A stretch of 64,000 nt of DNA from Lycium barbarum. Lineage: Eukaryota > Streptophyta > Magnoliopsida > Solanales > Solanaceae. Within the stretch, counting starts at the first letter, position 1; the number at the start of each line of letters is the position of its first letter. Below the pieces are notes generated by a model that was given only the letters and a program-made list of their open reading frames with translations, was not told where the DNA came from and did no database searches. Positions 37,815 through 49,647 of this stretch are shown one piece after another. Location of the stretch: the NCBI RefSeq assembly GCF_019175385.1, contig NC_083339.1:80000307-80064306 (forward strand), written 5' to 3'. The translations under genes and the position numbers were made by a program.

Positions 37815-40800
37815 GAAGCGCAGCCGGGATTACTTACCCGAGGGTTCCATCTCTTTTAGCAATGAGGATGCAGAAGGCATCATTAAACCGCACAATGATG
37901 CATTGGTAATCTCTATACTTATTTTTAAAACACAAATTAAACGTATTTTGATTGACCCAGGTAGCTCGGCCAACATCATCCGGTGGAGAGTGGTCGAACA
38001 GCTAAGGCTACTCGATCAGATCGTACCGGTAGCCTGGGTGCTCAACGGGTTCAACATGGCGAGCGAAACCATGAAGGGGGAGATCTCTTTGTCGGTTAAC
38101 ATTGATGGCACTATCCAGCAAACGGTTTTCTATGTAATCGAAGGAGATATGAAGTATAATGCATTGCTGGGTAGGCCTTGGATACATAGCATGAGGGCCG
38201 TGCCGTCGACGTTACATCAGCTGCTGAAATTCCCGACCCCGGAGGGGATAAGAACCATCCGAAGTGAACAGCGCGCTGCAAGGGAGATGTTCGAGGTCGA
38301 GGAAGCGACACCTCAGCCCAAAAAATTGAATCAAAAGGAAGAAGATTCAACCGGGGGAAAGGACACTAAATAGAAACTAAAGCACACGGGGTTCGATCCG
38401 GGATATGAAGAGGATGATTTCAGTGTACCCAGATCATTCGTCATGCCGGATGACTCAGATGCAACCAAGTCAACAGTACAGGAGTTGGAGCAAATCACCT
38501 TGTTCGAATATCTACCGGACAGAAAGGTATACCTAGGCACGGGGTTAACCTCAGAGCTCAGGAACAAGTTAATTAAATCTCTTCGAGCTAATGCCGATTG
38601 CTTCGCATGGTCCCATATAGATATGATAGGTGTGCCACCGGAGGTAACAACTCACAAGATCAGCTTAGACGGGAGGTTTCCCCCGGTGAAGCAGAAGAGA
38701 AGGCCTATGGCAGAGGCGAAACACGCCTTCGTAAAGGATGAGGTAACGAAGCTCTTAAAAATAGGCTCTATCCGGGAGGTAAAATACCCGGACTCGCTAG
38801 CTAACATAGTAGTGGTACCGAAAAAAGGTAAAAAATTTCGAATGTGCGTTCATTATAAGGATCTAAACAAAGCATGCCTGAAGGATTCATTTCTGTTGCC
38901 TCACATCGATAGAATGATCGATGCGACGGCCGGGCATGAGATGTTAAGTTTCCTTGATGCTTACTCCGGGTATAACCAAATTCGGATGCACCCGGAGGAT
39001 TAAGAGAAAACATCCTTTATTACCCGATATGGTACTTACTGTTACAACGTCATGCCTTTTGGATTAAAAAATGCCGGTGCAACTTACCAACGCCTAGTTA
39101 ATGGAATGTTTGAAGGACAAATAGGGAAAACAATAGAAGTTTATATTGACGACATGGTGGTCAAGTCCCTGGAAACAGAGAGCCATTTAAAGCATTTGCA
39201 GGAAACCTTTGATGTACTCCGCAAGTACAACATGAAGCTTCACCCGAAAAAATGTGCCTTCGGTGTCCGGTCCGGTAAATTTTTGGGTTTCATGGTGTCA
39301 AACCGGGGGATTGAAATCAACCCGGATAAGATCAAAGCCATCGAGGATATTGAGGAGGTGAATGACATCAAAGGAGTGCAGAGGCTCACCGAAAAGATAG
39401 CGGCTCTGAGTCATTTCATATCGAGGTCCTCGGACAAGAGTCGCTGCTTTTTCTCCTTACTAAGGAAGAAGAATGACTTTGTTTGGACATTGGAGTGTCA
39501 AAAAGCTTTGCAAGAATTGAAAAAGTACTTGTCCAGCCCGCCGCTACTGCACACACCAAAAGCGGACGAGCAACTTTTTCTCTACCTTGCCGTCTCTGAG
39601 GTTGCGGTAAGTGGTGTTTTGATCCGAGAAGAATCAGGTACGCAATTCCCCATATACTATGTGAGTACAACTTTAGGGGATGTGGAGACCCGTTATCCCT
39701 ACTTGGAAAAGTTGGCATTGGCATTGGAAAGCGCTTCTAGAAAGCTCAAGCCTTACTTTCAATGCTATCCGATATGTGTAGTGACTACTTACCCCCTAAA
39801 GAACATCATGCATAAATCAGAATTATCGGGTGGACTAACTAAATGGGCCGTAGAGATTAGCGGATATGATATCGAATACAAGCCTCACACGGCCATCAAG
39901 TCCCAGATCTTGGCCGATTTTGTGGCGGACTTCACCTCAGCTATGATCCCCGAGGTCGAGAAAGACCTTCTGCTGACCTTGGGGAAAGCTTCGGGTATTT
40001 GGTCGCTACACACGGACGGAGCCTCGAACCTCAAAGGTTCTGGGCTAGGAATCGTCCTTAGAACCCCTACCGGGGATGCCGTTCGACAATCCATTAGAAC
40101 TGTTAAATTGACTAACAATGAAGCCGAGTATGAGGCTATGATTGGAGGTTTGCAATTAGCCCGGAGTATGGGGGCCAAAATAATTGAGGCAAAGTGTGAT
40201 TCTCTCTTAGTTGTTAACCAGGTGAATGGCGTCTTCGAGGTCAAGGACGAACGGATGCAGAGGTATCTAGAAAAAATCCAAGTGATACTACACCGGTTTA
40301 AAGAATGGACCATGCCGGCTGTACCGAGGGAACAGAACAGCGAAGCCGATGCATTGGCCAATTTGAGATCTTCGGTCGAAGGGGAAGAAATCAACCCCAG
40401 GACTACGGTGCACTTGATGATTTCAGCGATAGAAAATGGGCATGCCGAAATAAACATAATGGGTTTAACTTGGGATTGGCACAACAAGTACGTCGACTAC
40501 TTGCTAGACGGAAAGCTCCCGAGTGACCCAAAAGAATCACGGTCACTAAGGACAAAAGCTGCGTGTTTCTGCTTGGTAGACGGCCAATTGTATCGACGGT
40601 CTTTCTTCGGATCCCTGGCCAAGTGTTCGGGTCCCGGAGAAACGGAGTATGTGATGAGAGAAGTGCACGAGGGGACCTGCGGCAACCACTCCGGTGCTGA
40701 AGCCTTGGTCCAAAAAATTGTCAGAGCCGGTTACTACTAGAGCCGGATGGAGGAAGATTTGAAGAATTTTGTCCGGAAATGTGACGGGTGTCAAAGACAT

Positions 40801-41702
40801 GGCCCGATGATTCATCAGCCCGGGGATTTGCTGCATTCGGTGGTGTCATCTTGGCCTTTCATGATGTGGGGAATGGACATTGTTGGTCCATTGCCATGGG
40901 CACCAGGTAAAGCTCGTTTTATTTTGTTTATGACTGACTATTTCTCCAAATGGGTTGAAGCGCAGGCCTTCGAAAAAATTAGAGAGAAGAAAGTCATTGA
41001 CTTTATATGGGACCACATTATTTGTCGTTTCGGCATCCCTGCCGAGATAACTTGTGATAATGGTCCTCAGTTCATGGGCGACAAAGTCAATGATTTCCTC
41101 AAAGGGTTGAAGATCAAGAAAATCGTATCAACTCCATATCACCCGTGTGCGAACGGATAGGCAGAATCCACGAATAAAATAATAATTCAAAATCTAAGGA
41201 AAAGACTTGAAGCGTCAAAGCATCACTGGAGAGAAGTACTACCGAAGGTATTGTGGGCTTACAGAACCACATCGAAATGAAGCACGGGAGAAACACCTTT
41301 CTCGTTGGTCTACGGGGCCGAAGCCCTCATTCCCGTAGAAGTTAGTAAACCGAGTCTTCGGTTCAGGTACACCACCGAGGAGTCAAACGAGGAGGCCATG
41401 GCCGTAAAACTCGATCTCACGATGAACTTCGCGAAAACGCGTTGGTCCGTATTGCATCCCAGAAGCAGAGAATGGAAAGATACTACAATCGGAGGGCCAA
41501 TTTTTGACATTTCTAGGTTAGGGACTTGGTGCTTCGGAAAGTTACCTTGAACACCAAGAATCCCAACGAAGGAAAACTGGGCCCGAACTAGGAAGGACCA
41601 TACAAGGTAACTGAGGTAACGGGCAAAGGATCGTATCATCTGGAATCCATGGATGGGCAACGGTTGCGCAATAACTAGAATGTGGCGCATTTGAAGAGAT
41701 AG
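37744..41702 (+). pseudogene. Tat pol: protease, RT, RNase H, archaeal-type RNase H, integrase (broken)
   Basis: The protease motif ILIDPGSSANII lies near 37950. RT spans 38690-39350 with KFRMCVHYKDLNKA, a TAA after HPED at 39001 (Gln expected), VMPFGLKNAGATYQ and the catalytic box EVYIDDMVVKS. First RNase H: 39560-39930. A second RNase H (40006-40370) begins LHTDGASNLKGSGLG, with NNEAEYEA, CDSLLVVNQV and SEADALANL, so its acidic residues are present. Integrase has the zinc region (HEGTCGNHSG; TAG at 40738 where Trp is expected; CDGCQRHG), WGMDIVGPLP and TCDNGPQF. The NG-stop-AESTNK segment has TAG for Gln just before the catalytic Glu. The end is AHLKR then TAG at 41700-41702. The longest intact piece is 562 codons (39052-40740). 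Confidence 0.9.
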
Positions 41703-42908
41703 TACTGCTAAGGTATGGACACCTCGTGTTTATCTATTGACCTTTTCTTTTTTGCAGGAAGTCAAGTACCGGATAAAGTTAGGATCTAGGTCTGAAAACA
41801 CATGTTGCACTCTTTTCCTTAGTACGGTTTTGTCCCAAAATGGGTTTTCCGATAAGGTTTTTAATGAGGCAACAAGTACAATATGTTACTTGACAAAGAC
41901 AAGGACAAACGCCCGGAAACTCGGGGCCACACCCTACGAGTGGGGATTTGATAGTGCTTACCCCATCTTGCAGCTTAGATAAGCACTAGGGGACTACTAT
42001 ACTCACATCAAGGTTTACCACGGTTAATCGAAAACGGAGGAGTTCAACAAACCAAAATCGGCCTTCTGTATTAGGTTCAGATGTAAGGACCAAACGATTA
42101 GAATGAATCGTGTCCACTTAGTATTTGCTACGGCAAAACCAATACCGGACCTTCTTATTAGGTTTCGATGTAAGGACCAAACAATCAGAATGAATCGTGT
42201 CCATTTAGTATTTGTTGCGGCAAAAGCAGAAGGAAACGGAAAAAATTCTCATATCATGTACGTACAAATACTTGCAATACAAAGATTATCGAAAAGTTCG
42301 GATTACTGTATTTCGGATGTCTTCTTGTTAAAACACCCTACCCCGGTGATCACCGCCGTATTTCGGCATCGCTTCATTCATACACCCTATTCTGGGCATT
42401 ACGGTCGAAATTCGACAAAGGAAACAAGGTCACAATGAACCGAGCCAAAATCTCCAAACACCCTCGAATGGGGACTGCTACATCAAAATTTGCTAAGGCT
42501 GGGATTCAGGTGTCCGAACCTAATCTATGACAAGTGAATAGCCGAAAACTACCGGCCCTAGAAAATGCGTAACGTGATTCGGAGAGGTCTGAATTCACAA
42601 AGCATTAGATAAGTCCCACGGGCAAACCACTCGGTCAAATTCCCGGACAAAACGTACCAGACGAAGAGAAAAGCCAATACTTAGGCACAGTCCAAAATAA
42701 TGACTTCAAGTCTCTGCTTGTCCTAAAAACGGACCGACAATTGGGGCAAAAGTCATAAGCATTCAAGCAAAAGAAATAAAGAAAATCAGAAAAAATGCAT
42801 GTTCCATTTATATAAGGTTTTTACACCGAAGACCCCTATAAGGTCGGAAAACAAAAATCAAGCCAAAATGGCAAAAAAACAAAATAAAGTCTAACTACAT
42901 GCCCTAGT
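41703..42908. other. Tat 3' non-coding spacer between pol and antisense gene
   Basis: No conserved ORF. It contains an approximately 88-bp tandem duplication (42057-42229) and is the meeting point of the sense pol and the convergent antisense gene. Confidence 0.6.
42057..42229. repeat. Tandem duplication, about 88 bp x 2
   Basis: Both copies contain TGTAAGGACCAAAC, AGAATGAATCGTGTCCA and TTAGTATTTG.TRCGGCAAAA. Copies start near 42057 and 42146. Confidence 0.8.
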
Positions 42909-45760
42909 CTATCCGGTATGGCTGGATCCGGAGTGTTCGGACACTGTCCGCTCGAAATCTTCGGAGTCAGTATCGAGGGCTCTCTTAGCTTCTTCCTCGA
43001 CCCTTTTAGCTTCGAGTATCAGGGCCGGAAGATCCGTAAAGTCATGCCTGGCTTGCTCAAGGGTGACCCTCCGTGACTTTCACCGTTCATACTCCACCAC
43101 AATCGTAGTATGAGCCTCGGCAGCCTCCACACTCCTAAGGGCTTCTGCCAAATCGGCCTTAGCCTGGGCTAGCTTTGCCACCAGTTCTTCCCCCTCATCG
43201 AAGACCCTTTGGATTTGAGTGGCCGACTTGAGCTCGGCCTTGAGAAGGTCATTAGCCTCGTCCATCTCCTCGAGTTTGGTTTTCAGTTCATCACATATCC
43301 GGGCCTTGTCCTCTACTTTTCGCTAAAACACCCTCATCCGCTCCTTGTACTTGGCACTCTCAGATTCAAGCAGCCGATGCCTTTCAGCCATGCTCACGGC
43401 ATCGGACTTAACTGAGTCAAGCTCCCCCTGGAGTTAAGAGATAGTGGCTTCGAGCTCACTAAGACTTGAGGAAAAACGAGCGTTGTCCTGGATAAGGCCG
43501 ACCTTGTTCGCTTCAAGAAGCTGTTTCTTCTCGACCATCTCGGCCAACTCATTCTTTAATCGAAGGTTTTAGGCCTTCGCCGCGTCGAGCTCAGGTTGAA
43601 GGTTGGAAAGAGTAACTGCTCGGTTCAATTCATCCTCCTTCACCCACAAAAGGTGTTGGAACTTCTCTGTTTCTTGACCTTGGGCATCCAGCTGGCCCTT
43701 GAGATCGTCAACTTCTTGTTGAGCGCGGACGAAGGCCTCGTTAACAAGCATCACACTCTGCAAAAGAAACAAGTTAAAACTCAGATAAACGAGAAACTAA
43801 AATTCTCAATGAATTATGCAAGAATGGCTGATAAACTTACTCGATTACCCGCATGCATGCCCTCGTTAATGAGACACTGCTAGGGGACTCCGTTTATCTT
43901 CCGTTTGTTCGAGTCCGAGACGAGCGGCCTCAGGTAGCTTGCTACTCCCACCGGCCGAGACAAAAAGCTGCAGTCCTCGGGGATGATGATTACGGCCGAT
44001 CTGGTCCTCCTAGGTTCCACACTTGGGGTTGGGAAGACACGCACCAGGCTATCCCTAGCTCCAGTCTCGGTGGTCCGGCTAGCCGCCCTCGTGGCTTGAG
44101 GGATCGGGAGATGTCCAAAACCGGTAGCTTCGCCGGTAACAGGAGAAATATCCGAGAACATGTCATCAAAGTCATCCGACCTTGAAGCTGGAGTTGGAGA
44201 ACTTGGGCCGGCCTCAGCAGTCTCGGTAGAGGCAGGGATCTCGGAAGGTGCGGCAGTCTCATAGCCGGGCAGTGGGCCCACATCCACTGGAACTTCAGTC
44301 TCGGGGACCGGCTCAGCCCTCAGATCGGTCTCGGGTGCATGCCCGGACCTTCTGGTCCTTTGCAGGGGGGTTTCCTCGGATTAACCATCACCTGAAATAT
44401 CGACAAATTCAATCGACCTTAGAGGAATCGGGTAATGAATTTCTTCCCCACCTATGTGCCAGGCCGGAGCTGACGGTCCTTCCCCGGCTGAAGGAAGTGA
44501 TGAAATGGTGGCACCCTCCTCTGGAATAGAAACAACGGGAGGGGTCACACCGATCCTCCGAACGAGGAACTCGGGCTCTGTTTCATCTCTTAGAGTCCGA
44601 ACGACGCTCTTTGCCCTCTTCTTCGATTTCTACCCTTTGTCGGAGGGCTTTTTTCTCTTGTTAGCGGCAGCAATGATATGGGATGTACCCGCTGAATCGA
44701 ACTCGGGTGCCGATATAGTGGGTTCGGCCGCTGGCTCCGGTCTTGGGTTCACCGAGCCCTTGGGTAAACCTGAGTGCCGAAGATGTTACAAAAGGAAAAG
44801 GTAGAAAATGCAATGAATACCGATAGAAGCAAAATTTTACCGTGGTGTTGAGCGACCCATCGGCCACGCGACAGGAGTCCCCATGTCCGTGCTTCGTGGG
44901 TGTGCTGGCTAAGAAGAGCACTAACCCATTCGTTGATGTTCCGGACAGCTGGAGGTATCCACGCCACGGCTTGTATAAAGAAGGGGACAAATAGTGAGAA
45001 TGTGAAAGGACTAGTGCTTGACAAAGCATTCTAAAGAAATTATTAAAAGAACTGACTTACGATTATCATTCCACCTCTCCGGGAAAGGCATGTAGTTGGC
45101 CGGAATAATGTCCGGGGTCCTCACCCGGAGGTAACGCTCCAGCCAACCCCGGTCTATATCTTCGTCCATCTTCGAGAAGATTGGGTTCCGGCTTCGCTTA
45201 GCGAGCTTTATTACACCTCCCCGGAATAACCTCGGGGAGTATAGCCGGATGAAATGAGCCAGCGTGAACTCCTTTTTCAAGTTATTGGCCAATAGCCAGA
45301 AGCAGGCCACGGTCTTCCAGACAATCAGACCAATCTGGGCCAGGGTTACATCGTAAGTCCGACACATATCTAGAATAAACGGGTCGATCGGGGGGTCGAG
45401 CTTGAGTGTGAAAGGGTAGGGGTAAACGTATAAGAAGCCCTCCCGATGGTTGGTGATTGATTCATCAGGTCCGGCGGCAAAAACTTGTACCAGACGGTTA
45501 TCCCATCCGTAATCAGCCCGGACTAAATCAAGTTTGTCCTCGGTAATGGACGAGGGGTACCGTCTTACAGCAAACCCCCTGTCGGAAAAGAGAGAAGGTT
45601 TCTCAACCTTGAAATCCTTGTTATAGTTGGGTTTGGACGGTACAATGTCCAAAGCAGTGGGCTCAAAGGCGGTTTTTCCCTTGGATGGATAAGTTGGCTC
45701 GGTTCCTTGAGAAGAAACCGAGGGAACATCATGGGAGGTGGTTTCGGTGTTAGTAGACAT
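42909..45760 (-). pseudogene. Tat antisense gene: gypsy-associated protein with coiled coil, at least three introns
   Basis: Reverse strand, ATG at 45758-45760 (MSTNTETTSHDVPS). Exon 1 (to about 45052) encodes a conserved domain (VRRYPSSITEDKLDLV, GFLYVYPYPFTLKLD, FTLAHFIRLYSPRLFRGG, WLERYLRVR) resembling the 'putative gypsy type transposon' family (Pfam PF04195). The splice at NDN|GTAAGT joins an exon near 44958-44835 (VAWIPPAVRNINEWV). A third exon (about 44771-43830) is Pro/Ser/Glu-rich, and the last (43757-42909) is a long coiled coil (LDAQGQETEKF, AKLAQAKADLAEAL). TAG ends it at 42909-42911. At least three premature stops occur. Such antisense ORFs are known in Tat elements, but their role is unsettled. 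Exon limits are read by eye from GT/AG sites. Confidence 0.75.
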
Positions 45761-46341
45761 TTGGAAGTTATGGAAAAGGAGATTTGGCAAATTCGAGAAA
45801 GAAGTTGAAAAATAGGAGTAGGGGAGCAGTCAAGAAAGAATTCAAAATGGAAAGAGTAGGAAGAAAAAAAAGCAGCACTTTCTAAGCAAAAACGGCTAAA
45901 GAAGAAGTTGGTGAAGCTGGTTTCCTCTCACGCAATATAAGCAATGAATCAGCAAGAAATAGGAGATGGAGGATGATTAAAAGTGATGAAGTGAAGAAAT
46001 AAAATAGAGAAGTGAAGTGTAATGAAGACGTAAAATGGAAAAGTAAAGAGGTGAAAAGCGTTATATAAATATGGGGATCGAGGCGGTTTCAGATCCCAGC
46101 CAACCGGGGAATGCCACGTGTCCCACAATTAATGAGAAGTGACATGAAACGACGTGCGTTACGGCGGTTGTCAGAGCTGACCATCCAGGATGAAACATGT
46201 GGCTGATGACAGAGGGACGTGATGCAACTGTTCCCGCCAAAATGAAGAGATAATAACGAGCATATGGAACCACCGATTTCTTGATTCATCCACTTCCCGT
46301 TACTCCGGTAAAACTATGATCCGGAAAGTGTGGGGACTATC
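45761..46341 (-). promoter_or_regulatory. Upstream region of the Tat antisense gene
   Basis: On the minus strand, ATATTTATATAACGC (complement of about 46058-46073) is a TATA-like box about 300 bp before the antisense ATG. The rest is A-rich leader-like sequence. A purine stretch AAAGTGTGGGGA at 46325-46336 is the likely sense-strand polypurine tract before the 3' LTR. Confidence 0.45.
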
Positions 46342-47037
46342 TGTATACGACAAAAATCGGACATATGCTAGACCGGTGAGACCGGAGATCGAGGGAAGAA
46401 AGAAACAAGCACGAGCATGAAGACTTTCTTTCGGACCGGAGAAGTGCTTGATTCGAAGAAAGCGAAGGAAATCGTTTGGTCCGGTTACGCCATAGCCGAG
46501 TTGATCGTGGCCGTTGGTCCGGTTGATCGTGGCCGTTGGCCCAATTGTTCGTGGTCGTTGGTCTGGGTGATCCGTTATACAATTGCCACGCGTCAAGACC
46601 GTTCTGCCACATTGTACTGCCTATCGTACAGGTGTCAGACCGCACGACCCAACCTTATCCTTTTAGGGTTTTCTTTATTCAAAAGGGCTTTATGTTGTTT
46701 GAGGCCCATAAGGCAAAACTATAAATAGGGGTCATTACCCTACTTTCAAGGGTTGGCTTCTTCAGTTTTAGAATATTGTAATAGCAAAATATATAAAATC
46801 GCCCCCTCTCATTCTCTGATTTTGGTCCGGATTTAGTGTGTTCTTCTTTAGCTTTATTCAATTAAACAATATTCATATATTATTAAATACATACATTTAG
46901 TGTAAACCATAGATCATTATTCACTTGCTCATAGCATATCCATATTCATTTTCTTCGAATGATATCGATTAAAGATTTTCCACATATCCTATACCTCATT
47001 TACATATTCAATTGATTACCTAAATTCGGGGTAAACA
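46342..47037 (+). repeat. 3' LTR of the Tat element
   Basis: Starts TGTATACGACAAAAATCGG and ends GGGGTAAACA, followed by the TSD ATCAG. It is collinear with 35217-35913 with scattered substitutions. Confidence 0.93.
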
Positions 47038-47042
47038 ATCAG

Positions 47043-47381
47043 AGGAGGACATGCTTGGTCAAACTGAAAATATGGAGCCTAAGAAAATTGTGAAGTAAAG
47101 AATGAAGAAGTGTACTCCATCTATATGCCGCAAACGAGAGACTAAAAAGGAGTTGTCTGTATTTCCGTCTCACCCCCACTGAGTGTTCTAATTTGCTTTC
47201 TTACTCTTAAGAGGCACATGAAAGGAGGAGATGCGGAAACATCAACTTTAATTGAGCTCTTCGTAGAGAATTATTTCAGAAACATTGAACTATTAGAAGC
47301 ACCCGCCCTTCTTTTTAGATTGATCGTCATTACAATTAACAGGCCATGACACCTAAATTTGGAATTACGTTACATTGTCAG
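47043..47381. other. Intron sequence before the MED27-like exon
   Basis: No ORF or element. It ends in an acceptor-like CATTGTCAG directly before the exon at 47382. Confidence 0.45.
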
Positions 47382-47547
47382 GAAGGCAGTTGGAAGGTTC
47401 TGGTGTTCTCAGTGATTCCCTCCGATCACGAAGTAATTCATGGGGCCTCCACATGCCCTTGGTTTGTCCAGATGGTGCTTTTGTTGCGTATGCATGGAAG
47501 AGGCAGCTTGCTGGTCAGGCTGGTGCATCTGCAGTTGATAGGACCAG
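47382..47547 (+). CDS. MED27: MED27-like internal exon (partial gene, intact frame)
   Basis: Open frame of 166 bp between a good acceptor (TTGTCAG, ending 47381) and donor (GACCAG|GTACAT). It encodes RQLEGSGVLSDSLRSRSN, then SWGLHMPLVCPDGAFV, AYAWKRQLAGQAG and ASAVDRTR. This is very close to what I know of the central region of plant Mediator subunit 27, a Mediator tail subunit that links activators to RNA polymerase II in the nucleus. The first codon is split (one base from the upstream exon) and the last is split after two. No stop or frameshift is seen, unlike the two exon-1-like copies at 3051 and 7851 on the same strand about 39-44 kb upstream. The following exon was not found in the window. 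The gene as a whole is probably a pseudogene, or has its working first exon elsewhere. Confidence 0.7.
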
Positions 47548-49012
47548 GTACATCATATCTTTGGATGCCCTAATTACTATACTATTTTGTCCAATGGCAG
47601 CCTTATTAACTTAGACTGCACCTCTCCGATTGGTTTTGGAATATCAGTTTAAGTTCAGAGTCTGTCTTGCTAATGGAAGGTGTTTTAATTAACTTAAGTT
47701 GAGACACAAGTTTAGAAGAATTATAAAAATAACATGTGATGATAAGGCTTTTGTTTATTTGAGTATTTAGCAAGAATGTACTTAATCCTCATAGGAATCA
47801 AACAGAGCAAATTTCTTGTGGGCTCTAATTGTTGATTTCAGGGGTGGGTGGTGGGTTTTGGGGGTTGGGGAGGATTTGCTCTATTCAGCCATTCTCTTAT
47901 TGTGTGCACCTAAGAAATAAGAGTCAATACCGGTCATTTTAGCTAATAACTTAAAACTCCTACGTCATTGTTTGATAATAGGATTGATGCCTTTTAGGAG
48001 AACCTACAACTTAGCAATCATTCTCAACGCAGAAATGGTATGCTTCTCGGTAGAGCTTCTAAAAGTCCGTTTCATCCTTCCTCTTTTTAGTACCAACTTC
48101 TTTTCTCTTCCCATGTGGATCTGGCATGTATTCTTGGTTCTGCCTGTTTAGAAGATTTTATTATCTTGACTTTGATAACTTGCGGTCATCTTCGAACTAG
48201 ATTTTTTCATTTTAATTTAAATTTTTTAAAAAGAATTCCTGCCTCTGAACTAGAGTCACTTAAAGGAATATTCTATCTACTTCTTCATTTCATTAGATTT
48301 GACCTCTTATCAATTAGTTTAAACAACTTTTTTTATCCTGTGCTCTTGTGCTGTCTAAGTAATTACTATCGGTATGAAATCGGATCATGAATTTAGATAG
48401 AGAGGAGAGGAGGAGTCATATACTCATTCCATATGTATGGCATCTTATTTGCAATTGATAGAAAGTGTTGTATTATCTGCCAGAGCTGTAGAAAGAGTAG
48501 GCAGATAATGAGATCTGGGTGTATATTATTTGAGAACAGTCATGTATATGCCCCTATGGGAGATCAGGTGGTAAGAAGCTATATGGAACAAAAGAAGGAT
48601 CTATAAATTTGTCATTTTCTTGGGAGAACTTGCAGAATCCTTTGCTGAGATGTTTTACATAACTTTGCAATGGGTACATCTAGACTGGAGAGGATAAGCT
48701 CCGTTATAAATGTAGCAAAGGTCCTGCTTGAGCAAGTAGGAATTGATAAAATTTGCAAAGTTGTCAATATTTACTTTTGGTTCTACCTCCAGTCAAATAG
48801 GATATACCTGATTTGCAGCAGTTTACAAACGGTCAAAGGCCCAAGGCCAATATATGCAAATAGGTAAAGGGCTACCTTTGGGTCCATAACTAACAAGTAT
48901 TTCCAACTAGTGGCATATTTTTGATGGGTACAACAGACACACATGAGGGCATTAGTTTTATTTGAATTCCCAAAAAGTGGGAGGCATGTGCAGGACATGC
49001 TTGTCCACTTCG
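47548..49012. other. Non-coding stretch after the MED27-like exon
   Basis: Presumed intron. It has a G-rich block at 47842-47873 with five or more G-runs, capable of G-quadruplex folding. Small ORFs (such as 48115-48390) look random. I searched for a further MED27-like exon by eye and found none. The TSD of the Mutator-like element (TCCACTTCG) is at 49004-49012. Confidence 0.4.
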
Positions 49013-49223
49013 GGGTCCGGAACCAAAATGGCTCCAAAAAAAACATTTTGAACCAAAATGCCCCAACAAAAAAAAAAGTTACTAAAGTACCTATAGCGCA
49101 GTATTTTACTGCGCTATAGCACTAACGGAGACGGCCCAGTTAAGTCCTATAACGCAGTAAAATAATGCGCTATACGGCATACGCTGCAACGTATAACGCA
49201 TGATTTTACTGCGTTATAGGACT
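49013..49223 (+). repeat. Left TIR with three hairpins
   Basis: Contains CTATAGCGCAGTA-TTT-TACTGCGCTATAG (13-bp perfect arms, 49091-49119), then CCTATAACGCAGTAAAATAA with TGCGCTATA, then GTATAACGCATGATTTTACT with GCGTTATAG. Matches 54222-54430 in inverted orientation. Confidence 0.9.
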
Positions 49224-49647
49224 CCATAGAATCACAAGTTCCCCTTTCCATTCTTCCCTTATTACGTAATTTTATCTTTTTTACGTAGTTTAGCCGTATA
49301 TTAATCATGCTTTAAGACTCCGAAACTTCAATATTTTATATAGAACTCTAGTTATATTTGTACAATTAATAAAATAGGCTCAACACATCAAGAATACGTG
49401 ATACTTTGAATTGTCGTTTTAATAGTTGAAAAGTGCTCGAAGTCCTTTTTTGTTTGAAGACTTGTAGTCATTAGCTTTAAGTTATTTATCTTTTAGGGTT
49501 TCGTCTTATTTTTAAATTAATGCTTAAATTTATTTCGAATGTGTCACGTTTTTTTTTTATTATCAATAATAAAGACTAATGATAATATTTATAAATATGC
49601 AAAAAATGTATAATATTTACGATAAATTGTACAACACTAATGTATAT
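49224..49647. other. Non-coding region between the left TIR and the PMD gene end
   Basis: AT-rich. By position it is the 3' UTR/downstream region of the minus-strand PMD gene. Confidence 0.5.

Larger units (their letters stand above)
35217..47037 (+). mobile_element. Complete Ty3/gypsy element, Tat lineage, 11.8 kb, TSD ATCAG
   Basis: Two LTRs of 697 and 696 bp (35217-35913, 46342-47037) are flanked by ATCAG (35212-35216, 47038-47042). The interior has a primer site, gag, protease, RT, a first RNase H, a second RNase H of archaeal type, integrase, a 4.6 kb 3' region and an antisense gene. The double RNase H and a 3' antisense ORF are hallmarks of the Tat lineage (Retand/Ogre relatives). The LTRs differ by about 3-4% over the part I compared by eye, so insertion is younger than that of the LINE. 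All major frames carry stops, so it is not autonomous. Confidence 0.93.

Noticed and set aside
47346..47573. Plus-strand frame starting 47346
   Set aside because: Out of frame with the MED27-like exon and crosses both splice sites.
48619..48870. Possible further MED27-like exon
   Set aside because: No residues matching the expected C-terminal part and no convincing splice sites.
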